Below, piece after piece: positions 56,086 to 64,000 of a DNA stretch of 64,000 bases. The position numbers were made by a program, and so were the translations under genes. The stretch is from Cherax quadricarinatus (Eukaryota > Arthropoda > Malacostraca > Decapoda > Parastacidae): contig NC_091300.1 of assembly GCF_038502225.1 (NCBI RefSeq), forward strand, positions 45,207,188 to 45,271,187, read 5' to 3'. Below the pieces are notes generated by a model. The model did not search any database. It saw only the letters and a program-made list of their open reading frames with translations, and was not told the DNA's origin. How positions within the stretch are numbered: position 1 is the stretch's first letter; every line of letters begins with the position of its first letter.

Positions 56086-57060
56086 GAGAGTGAATCAAAT
56101 CAAATCAAGTTTATTCTCTATAAAGATTACAATGTGGGGTTCACATATTATAGGATATTGTGTGTTTTACATATTTTAAAATTACAGAGAGGGCCACTAT
56201 CACACCTAGCATGACTAGGCATTTCGGGCAGACTAAGATTAATTCAAAACTTTATATTGGTACAGGTTATAGAGCATATTGGTATTAAGGCTAAGTAACT
56301 GCATTACAGTTCGTAAATTTAGCAATGCAAATGGTTTTGTTTTGGTACGATACATAGTTTCTATTAAAGCTCCTGTATTGGAGTATCACAGGCAAACTCA
56401 GGACTAGTTTAATATTCATTAGGTAATAGTTGCATTGCGTATTTCAATGTTTATAGTCAATTGAGTGAGTGTAAGTGTGAATTGTGGGGAATCACAGATA
56501 TCGAGGGGAGGTCTAGATTGTTTTTTGAGTGTGTGTGATAAAAGAGAATAGGCGGTTTTCATGTAGTTAGCTGACGGTGGGGTGTCAGGGAGATAAGATG
56601 TTTTCTAACGGTAGTTTTGAAAGTGATGATTGTGTCTGCAGTTCTAGAGTTTTCAGGTAGAGTGTTCCAGATTTTAGGCCCTTTTATGTACACTGAATTT
56701 TTGTATAGGTTTGGCTGGACATGGGGAATGTCAGAGATGTTTGTGTCTGGTGTTATGCCTGTGAGTCCTGTCACAACTATCAAGAAAGTGTTTTAGGTTC
56801 TGTAAATGTAGGTTGCACAATAGTAAGTGTGGATGTTCTGTACAGTGAGTAAGTTTAGATCTATGAAAAGTGGGGGGTGGGGGTGTTGCCTGGGATTGGA
56901 TTGTGTGATTATTCTTACTGCAGCTTTTTGTTGGGTTGTTATTGGCTTTAGGTGTGTTGTTGCAGTTGATCCCCAAGCACAAATAGAATAGATGAGGTAG
57001 GGATAAATGAGTGAATGGTATAGTGAGAGAAGGGCTGATTGTGGCACACAGTAATGTATC
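56086..57060 (-). pseudogene. 5'-truncated LINE, reverse-transcriptase C-terminus and 3' end
   Basis: Minus-strand 57047-56793 encodes LLSLYHSLIYPYLIYSICAW and TTQQKAAVRIIT, a LINE thumb region. 56783-56559 encodes YIKGPKIWNTLPENSRTADTI and FKTTVRKHLIS, a typical LINE C-terminus. A frameshift separates the two. The 3' UTR runs to ATTTGATTTGA-type repeats at 56092-56106. The protein is unlike the CR1, RTE and I copies here, and resembles the L2/Crack/Daphne side; I cannot be more precise. Confidence 0.75.
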
Positions 57061-57289
57061 TTGGAGAGGAAGGTATGAACTAAAGGTAGTAGGAAAGGTA
57101 GTAGTAGTAGTGGAGTCAGTCAAAGGCCAAGAAAGAGGAGCACTGCAGGAGAGCCAAGACATGAGAGCCATGACATGAGAGCCATGACAAGTCACCGTAC
57201 AGGGGCGAGCAAAGAAGTACTTCGCTTGTACTATATACAAGCTGTACGCTCGCTCACTGACTATGGTGCACCGGCATTGGCTCATCTCT
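57061..57289. other. Non-coding stretch
   Basis: It holds short AGT runs and a duplicated GAGAGCCATGACA-like block near 57165. Nothing else is recognised. Confidence 0.4.
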
Positions 57290-57425
57290 TACATAGTTTT
57301 AAGACAAGGTTTGATAAAACTCATAGAGCAGAGAGAGAGAGAGAGAGGACCTAGTAGCGATAGGTGAAGAGGCAGTGCCAGGAGCTATGAATCGACCCCT
57401 GCAACCACAAATAGGCGAGTACACC
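57290..57425 (-). repeat. Dispersed repeat, left member of an inverted pair
   Basis: It is the reverse complement of 57829-57955: AGTTTTAAGACAAGG, CTCATAGAGCAGAGAGAG, then CCCCTGCAACCACAAATAG. It probably represents the 3' end of a dispersed element. Confidence 0.75.
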
Positions 57426-57640
57426 CACTCCCATACACAAACCCATCTCCATACACTCACCCACCCCACTCACTACTCCACACACCCACACCATACACCC
57501 ACCACATCACATCCACATCACACTACACCCACACCCCACCACACACCTACTCTACCACACCCCCACTACACACCTACCCTACCATACCCCCACCACACAC
57601 TCACCCCACCAAACACCCACACACATCTCAGAGACAAACA
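57421..57640. repeat. C/A-rich low-complexity tract
   Basis: Irregular CCCACAC, CCACCACAC and CACACCTAC units. The Thr-His-Pro-rich open frame across it is an artefact. Confidence 0.85.
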
Positions 57641-57804
57641 ATATATTCACATCCACTCCCCTGAGAAGAGCTGCTGAAGAAAATGAGAGAAAAAATGAGG
57701 CATTGTCACTTTCATTGTTTCTTCAGTGCAGTGTCAAAGGTTTCTCAGTCTCATTTTCCAAGTATTGTGTCGTCTTATTAAAGTTACGCCTGTCCTCTTG
57801 ACTG

Positions 57805-57828
57805 TGTGTGTGTGTGTGTGTGTGTGTG
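57805..57828. repeat. (TG)n microsatellite
   Basis: A short TG run directly before the repeat at 57829. Confidence 0.9.
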
Positions 57829-57955
57829 TACTCACCTAATTGTGGTTGCAGGGGTCGAGACTCGGCTCCTGGCCCCGCCTCTTCACTGACCGCTGCTAGG
57901 TGCTCCCTCTCCCTGCTCCATGAGCTTTATCATACCTCGTCTTAAAACTATGTAT
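57829..57955 (+). repeat. Dispersed repeat, right member of an inverted pair
   Basis: TACTCACCTAATTGTGGTTG, then CAGGGGTCGAGACTCGGCTC, ending TTAAAACTATG. I remember this block as abundant in decapod genomic sequence, which supports the organism call. Confidence 0.75.
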
Positions 57956-58165
57956 AGGTAGTAGGTTGGTAGACAGCAACCACCCAGGGAAGTACTACCG
58001 TCCTGCCAGATGACTGTGAAACAAAAACCTGTAACTGTTTTGCATGACGGTAGGATTGCTGGTTTTCTTTTTCTGTCTCATAAACACGCTAAGATAACAG
58101 GGATATCTTGCTACTCCTACTTACACTTTGGTCACACTTCACAGACACGCACATGCATATATATA
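57956..58165. other. Non-coding stretch
   Basis: A short (AT)n run is near 58157. No feature is recognised. Confidence 0.4.
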
Positions 58166-58169
58166 TATA

Positions 58170-61100
58170 CATACATCTAGGTTTTTCTCCTTTTTCTAAA
58201 TAGCTCTTGTTCTTTTTTATTTCTTCTATTGTCCATGGGGAAGTGGAAAAGAATCTTTCCTCCGTAAGCCATGCGTGTCGTATGAGGCGACTAAAATGCC
58301 GGGAGCAATGGGCTAGTAACCCCTTCTCCTGTATACAATTACTAAAAAAGAGAAGAAGAAAAATTTTATAAAACTGGGTTGCTTAAATGTGCGTGGATGT
58401 AGTGCGGATGACAAGAAACAGATGATTGCTGATGTTATGAATGAAAAGAAGTTGGATGTCCTGGCCCTAAGCGAAACAAAGCTGAAGGGGGTAGGAGAGT
58501 TTCAGTTGGGGGAAATAAATGGGATTAAATCTGGAGTATCTGAGAGAGTTAGAGCAAAGGAAGGGGTAGCAGTAATGTTAAATGATCAGTTATGGAAGGA
58601 GAAAAGAGAATATGAATGTGTAAATTCAAGAATTATGTGGATTAAAGTAAAGGTTGGATGCGAGAAGTGGGTCATAATAAGCGTGTATGCACCTGGAGAA
58701 GAGAGGAATGCAGAGGAGAGAGAGAGATTTTGGGAGATGTTAAGTGAATGTATAGGAGCCTTTGAACCAAGTGAGAGAGTAATTGTGGTAGGGGACTTGA
58801 ATGCTAAAGTAGGAGAAACTTTTAGAGAGGGTGTGGTAGGTAAGTTTGGGGTGCCAGGTGTAAATGATAATGGGAGCCCTTTGATTGAACTTTGTATAGA
58901 AAGGGGTTTAGTTATAGGTAATACATATTTTAAGAAAAAGAGGATAAATAAGTATACAAGATATGATGTAGGGCGAAATGACAGTAGTTTGTTGGATTAT
59001 GTATTGGTAGATAAAAGACTGTTGAGTAGACTTCAGGATGTACATGTTTATAGAGGGGCCACAGATATATCAGATCACTTTCTAGTTGTAGCTACACTGA
59101 GAGTAAAAGGTAGATGGGATACAAGGAGAATAGAAGCATCAGGGAAGAGAGAGGTGAAGGTTTATAAACTAAAAGAGGAGGCAGTTAGGGTAAGATATAA
59201 ACAGCTATTGGAGGATAGATGGGCTAATGAGAGCATAGGCAATGGGGTCGAAGAGGTGTTCAGCAGAAGTTTGTGGTTACAGGAAAGTGGGTGCAGGAGG
59301 GAAGAGGAGCGATTGGTGGAATGATGATGTAAAGAGAGTAGTAAGGGAGAAAAAGTTAGCATATGAGAAGTTTTTACAAAGTAGAAGTGATGCAAGGAGG
59401 GAAGAGTATATGGAGAAAAAGAGAGAAGTTAAGAGAGTGGTGAAGCAATGTAAAAAGAGAGCAAATGAGAGAGTGGGTGAGATGTTATCAACAAATTTTG
59501 TTGAAAATAAGAAAAAGTTTTGGAGTGAGATTAACAAGTTAAGAAAGCCTAGAGAACAAATGGATTTGTCAGTTAAAAATAGGAGAGGAGAGTTATTAAA
59601 TGGAGAGTTAGAGGTATTGGGAAGATGGAGGGAATATTTTGAGGAATTGTTAAATGTTGATGAAGATAGGGAAGCTGTGATTTCGTGTATAGGGCAAGGA
59701 GGAATAACATCTTGTAGGAGTGAGGAAGAGCCAGTTGTGAGTGTGGGGGAAGTTCGTGAGGCAGTAGGTAAAATGAAAGGGGGTAAGGCAGCCGGGATTG
59801 ATGGGATAAAGATAGAAATGTTAAAAGCAGGTGGGGATATAGTTTTGGAGTGGTTGGTGCAATTATTTAATAAATGTATGGAAGAGGGTAAGGTACCTAG
59901 GGATTGGCAGAGAGCATGCATAGTTCCTTTGTATAAAGGCAAAGGGGACAAAAGAGAGTGCAAAAATTATAGGGGGATAAGTCTGTTGAGTGTACCTGGT
60001 AAAGTGTATGGTAGAGTTATAATTGAAAGAATTAAGAGTAAGACGGAGAATAGGATAGCAGATGAACAAGGAGGCTTTAGGAAAGGTAGGGGGTGTGTGG
60101 ACCAGGTGTTTACAGTGAAACATATAAGTGAACAGTATTTAGATAAGGCTAAAGAGGTCTTTGTGGCATTTATGGATTTGGAAAAGGCGTATGACAGGGT
60201 GGATAGGGGGGCAATGTGGCAGATGTTGCAAATGTATGGTGTAGGAGGTAGGTTACTGAAAGCAGCGAAGAGTTTTTACGAGGATAGTGAGGCTCAAGTT
60301 AGAGTATGTAGGAAAGAGGGAAATTTTTTCCCAGTAAAAGTAGGCCTTAGACAAGGATGTGTGATGTCACCGTGGTTGTTTAATATATTTATAGATGGGG
60401 TTGTAAGAGAAGTAAATGCGAGGGTCTTGGCAAGAGGCGTGGAGTTAAAAGGTAAAGAATCACACACAAAGTGGGAGTTGTCACAGCTGCTCTTTGCTGA
60501 TGACACTGTGCTCTTGGGAGATTCTGAAGAGAAGTTGCAGAGATTGGTGGATGAATTTGGTAGGGTGTGCAAAAGAAGAAAATTAAAGGTGAATACAGGA
60601 AAGAGTAAGGTTATGAGGATAACAAAAAGATTAGGTGATGAAAGATTGAATATCAGATTGGAGGGAGAGAGTATGGAGGAGGTGAACGTATTCAGATATT
60701 TGGGAGTGGACGTGTCAGCGGATGGGTCTATGAAAGATGAGGTGAATCATAGAATTGATGAGGGAAAAAGAGTGAGTGGTGCACTTAGGAGTCTGTGGAG
60801 ACAAAGAACTTTGTCCTTGGAGGCAAAGAGGGGAATGTATGAGAGTATAGTTTTACCAACGCTCTTATATGGGTGTGAAGCGTGGGTGATGAATGTTGCA
60901 GCGAGGAGAAGGCTGGAGGCAGTGGAGATGTCGTGTCTGAGGGCAATGTGTGGTGTGAATATAATGCAGAGAATTCGTAGTTTGGAAGTTAGGAGGAGGT
61001 GCGGGATTACCAAAACTGTTGTCCAGAGGGCTGAGGAGGGGTTGTTGAGGTGGTTCGGACATGTAGAGAGAATGGAGCGAAACAGAATGACTTCAAGAGT

Positions 61101-61518
61101 GTATCAGTCTGTAGTGGAAGGAAGGCGGGGTAGGGGTCGGCCTAGGAAGGGTTGGAGGGAGGGGGTAAAGGAGGTTTTGTGTGCGAGGGGCTTCGACTTC
61201 CAGCAGGCATGCGTGAGCGTGTTTGATAGGAGTGAATGGAGACAAATGGTTTTTAATACTTGACGTGCTGTTGGAGTGTGAGCAAAGTAACATTTATGAA
61301 GGGATTCAGGGAAACCGGCAGGCCGGACTTGAGTCCTGGAGATGGGAAGTACAGTGCCTGCACTCTGAAGGAGGGGTGTTAATGTTGCAGTTTAAAAACT
61401 GTAGTGTAAAGCACCCTTCTGGCAAGACAGTGATGGAGTGAATGATGGTGAAAGTTTTTCTTTTTCGGGCCACCCTGCCTTGGTGGGAATCGGCCAGTGT
61501 GATAATAAAATAAAAATA
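58170..61518 (+). mobile_element. RTE LINE, nearly intact (3.3 kb)
   Basis: The 5' UTR (about 58170-58320) has CCATGGGGAAGTGG and GCCATGCGTGTCGTATGAGG blocks. The single ORF (58320-61263) is split by one lesion. The 3' UTR has GGGCCACCCTGCCTTGGTGG with complementary GGCC arms and ends in GATAATAAAATAAAAATA. RTE elements are short, with endonuclease, reverse transcriptase and a small basic C-terminus, as here. The exact 5' boundary is uncertain. Confidence 0.88.
58320..61263 (+). pseudogene. RTE endonuclease-reverse transcriptase, one frameshifting deletion
   Basis: No ATG opens the frame: it follows an in-frame stop at 58317, and the endonuclease begins KLGCLNVRGCSADDK near 58371. Motifs are LALSETKLKG, ISVYAPG, VVVGDLNAKVG, DYVLVDKR and ISDHFLVVATLRVKGRW. 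Reverse transcriptase motifs are KAAGIDGIKIEMLKAGG, YKGKGDKREC, NYRGISLLSVPGKVY, DEQGGFRKGRGCVDQ, MDLEKAYDRVDR, LRQGCVMSPWLFNIFIDGV and the catalytic FADD near 60493. The C-terminus has GCEAWV, WFGHVERM and RRGRGRPRKGW, typical of RTE. Around 59260 the endonuclease and polymerase frames part. Comparison with RTE-G (54420-54480) suggests that about 32 bases are missing here. Everything else is open, so this copy is young. Confidence 0.9.
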
Positions 61519-62013
61519 GTTCCTGCCTCCACTATATCGCTTGCCAGACTATTCCACTTCCTGACTACTCTATGACTGAAGAAATATTTCCTAACATCCT
61601 TTTGACTCATCTGAATCTTCAGCTTCTAATTGTGACCCCTTGTTTCTGTGTCCCCTCCCTGGAACATCCTGTCTCTGTCGACCTTGTCTATTCCAAGCAG
61701 TATTTTGTATGTCGTTATCATGTCTCCCCTGACCCTTCTGTCCTCCAGTGTCGTCAGACCGATTTCCCTTAACCTTTCATCATAGGACATTCCCCTCAGC
61801 TCTGGAACTAGCCTTGTTGCAAACCTTTGTACTTTCTCTAATTTCTTGACGTGTTTGACCAGGTGTGGGTTCCAAACTGGTATGGGCCTGACGGACAGTG
61901 TATAAAGTCTTGAACGATTCCTTACAGAGGTACCGGAACGCTATTCTCAGGTTTGCCAAGCGCCCATATGCCGCAGCAGTTATCTGGTTAATGTGTGCTT
62001 CTGGCGATGTACT
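61519..62013 (-). pseudogene. LINE reverse-transcriptase C-terminal fragment
   Basis: Minus-strand frames give AAAYGRLANLRIAFRYLCKESFKTLYTV (about 61990-61890) and DVRKYFFSHRVVRKWNSLASDIVEAG (about 61600-61525). The second is the conserved C-terminal block of CR1/L2-type ORF2 (NRVVxxWNxL). Sequence between them is frameshifted. It differs from the CR1 copies here and matches the diverged fragment at 43735-44190. It lies between the RTE tail and the CR1-E tail. Confidence 0.7.
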
Positions 62014-64000
62014 CATAAGAACATAAGAACGAAGGAACACTGCAACAGGCCTACTGGCCCATGCGAGGCAGGTCCAAGTCTCCTACCGGCTTAAGCCAAT
62101 GCACCCAACCTAGTCAGGTCAGGTCACATTGACTAAGGGAGGAACACGGCAACCGACCTGGCAGCACAAGCTATCAGGTCCAACTCACACCCACCCACAT
62201 CCACTCATGTATTTATCCAACCTATTTTTAAAGCTACACATCGTTCTGGCCTCTATAACTGTACTTGGGAGTTTGTTCCACTCATCCACAACTCTATTAC
62301 CAAACCAGTACTTTCCTATATCCTTCCTGAATCTGAATTTTTCCAACTTAAAACCATTGCTGCGAGTCCTGTCTAGGCTAGATATTTTCAGCACACTATT
62401 TACATCCCCTTTATTTATTCCTGTCTTCCATTTATACACCTCAATCATATCCCCCCTAGTTCTACGTCTTTCTAGAGAGTACAGTTTCAGGGCCCTTAGT
62501 CTATCCTCATAGGGAAGGTTTCTGATACATGGGATCAACTTTGTCATCCTCCTTTGTACATTTTCCAGAGCATTTATATCCATTCTGTAATACGGTGACC
62601 AAAACTGTGCAGCATAATCTAAATGAGGCCTAACCAAGGATGTATAGAGTTGAAGAACAACCTGAGGACTCCTATTATTTATGCTTCTTGATATGAAGCC
62701 AAGGATTCTATTAGCTTTATTGCGAACACTTATGCATTGTTGTCTTGGTTTCAGATTACTGCTAACCAGAACTCCTAAATCTTTTTCGCAATCCGTAATA
62801 TTAAGATCTACATTATTTAGTTTATATGTGGCATGGTTATTGTCCTGTCCAACATTTAGAACTTTGCATTTGTCTATATTAAACTGCATCTGCCACTTCT
62901 CCGACCACTGCATCAGTCTATTCAAATCTTCCTGGAGTGCTCTAATGTCCTCGTCAGAATGAATTCGACGGCCTATTTTGGTGTCATCGGCAAACTTGCT
63001 GATGTCGCTCTTTATGCCCTCATCTATGTCGTTTATGTATATTGTGAACAGCAGGGGGCCCAACACTGACCCCCTGTGGAACACCGCTCGTGACGCTTCC
63101 CCACTCTGATTTCTCCCCTTTTATGCAAACTCTCTGCTGCCTATTTGTCAGCCATGCCTCTATCCAGGAAAAAATTTCTCCTCCTATTCCATGTGCCTTA
63201 ATTTTCCTCAGTAGTCTCTTATGTGGGACCCTGTCAAAAGCCTTACTGAAGTCCATATACACAATATCATATTCATTACCATGATCTACCTCCTCAAATA
63301 CCTTAGTGAAAAAAGTTAATAAATTCGTAAGGCAGGAACGCCCCTTTGTAAAACCATGCTGAGATTCGTTGATTAATTTATGCTTTTCAAGGTGGCTACG
63401 AACTGCCTCGGCAATTATTGATTCCATAAATTTTCCCACTGTGGAGGTTAGGCTTATTGGTCTGTAGTTCGAAGCTAAGGACCTGTCACCTGCTTTGAAA
63501 ATAGGCATCACATGTGCCATTTTCCACTTATCTGGCACCATGCCAGTTTGTAGTGATATGTTGAAAAGATTAGCCAAAGGTTTGCTAAGCTCCTCTTCAC
63601 ATTCCTTTAGAACCCTTGCAGTTCATCAGGGCCTGGGGATTTGTTAGGTTTTAATTTATCTATTTGCCTAAGGACCATGTCACTTGTGACCCTAATCGTG
63701 CACAGTTTATTATCGTCCTGTTCTACATAATTTATCATTTCTGGAATATCGCTGGTATCCTCCTGTGTAAAAACTTTAACCTCATAATCTCTTTTTGCTT
63801 TTCTAATTCCCTTTTTTATTTCTCTCTTTAACTGAGTATATCGATTTCTTAATTGCCCCTCTCCACTTTTGGTTTGCCTATATATGCCTCTCTTTTGACC
63901 AGTCAGATATTTTAATCTATTGTTCATCCATTTAGGATCATTTTTGTTTGATCTGATTTCCCTATTTGGAACATAATTTGACTGAGCAGCTAGAACTACG
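62014..64000 (-). mobile_element. CR1-E: CR1 LINE running off the window end
   Basis: The 3' end at 62014 has CATAAGAACATAAGAACG and then the CR1 3' UTR of the CR1-D subfamily. ORF2 continues to 64000, reaching the end of the endonuclease linker. The 5' part lies beyond the window. Confidence 0.9.
62185..64000 (-). pseudogene. CR1-E ORF2 reverse transcriptase, two frameshifts and a deletion
   Basis: Read from 64000 down: KWMNNRL-type linker start MNNRLKYLTGQKRGIYRQ at 63927, then KVFTQEDTSDIPEM, where about 55 codons are lost in frame. PNKSPGPDEL follows, with a 4-base loss near 63617 that shifts the frame. From 63577: MANLFNISLQTG, YRPISLTSTVGKFMES, QHGFTKGRSCLTNLL, YMDFSKAFDRVPH and GVPQG. 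An extra G in a G run near 63077 shifts the frame again. From 63084: GSVLGPLLFTIYINDID, the catalytic KFADDTKIGRR, WQMQFNIDKCK, VRPHLDYAAQFWSPYY and GNRVVDEWNKLP. All catalytic motifs are present, so the copy is fairly young. Confidence 0.9.

Overview
The window is eukaryotic, very repeat-rich DNA, and I recognise no host protein-coding gene in it. The organism is probably a decapod crustacean such as a crayfish or shrimp. This rests on CR1-type LINEs that end in repeated TTATGTTC-like tails, an I-type LINE ending in (TAA)n, an RTE-type LINE with a characteristic 3' region, tRNA-derived SINEs, a BEL/Pao element and short TTAGG runs. The species call is inference from remembered repeat families, not a search.

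Layout. 1-5.2 kb: AT-rich sequence, a fold-back remnant and an old LINE. 5.3-9.0 kb: two related satellite arrays (444-bp and 403-bp units) joined through an inverted copy and ending in a 100-N gap. 9.1-25.3 kb: CR1 LINEs and a large nest. A minus-strand CR1 copy (CR1-A, 10766-25307) carries a 6.6-kb I-type LINE (10819-17444, 13-bp target-site duplication), a second, full-length plus-strand CR1 (CR1-B, 18235-22348) and a SINE (23599-23862). A 35-bp near-identical repeat flanks the whole nest. 26.9-33.3 kb: a minus-strand BEL/Pao LTR retrotransposon with 737-bp LTRs and a broken polyprotein. 34.4-36.2 kb: an old CR1 fragment and one satellite monomer. 36.2-43.2 kb: a GC-richer unexplained block with strong palindromes, then about 184 units of a 27-bp minisatellite. 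44.6-48.3 kb: a second long minisatellite, with G runs on the minus strand. 48.8-55.9 kb: an RTE copy split by another CR1 (CR1-D), a pogo-like remnant and a 402-bp fold-back element. 56.1-64 kb: a LINE 3' end, an almost intact RTE element, and a minus-strand CR1 (CR1-E) running off the end.

Functionally this is a record of layered retrotransposition. CR1-B (two ORFs, ORF1 intact), the I element (ORF1 intact, ORF2 with one stop and one frameshift) and the 58-61 kb RTE element are the youngest-looking autonomous copies, and each carries a visible disabling change.

The most interesting signal is small. The 444-bp and 403-bp satellites and the fold-back element share a module read as CUGANGA, an extra A, a hairpin (GCCUAC-UGU-GUAGGC or a shorter version), then GAAACGUU. 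Closing arms covary between families. This resembles a type I hammerhead ribozyme with one extra core A. With a TATA-like box upstream, AATAAA just downstream and tandem monomers near 400 bp, it suggests retrozyme-like (self-cleaving, non-autonomous) elements. That reading is inference and is testable.
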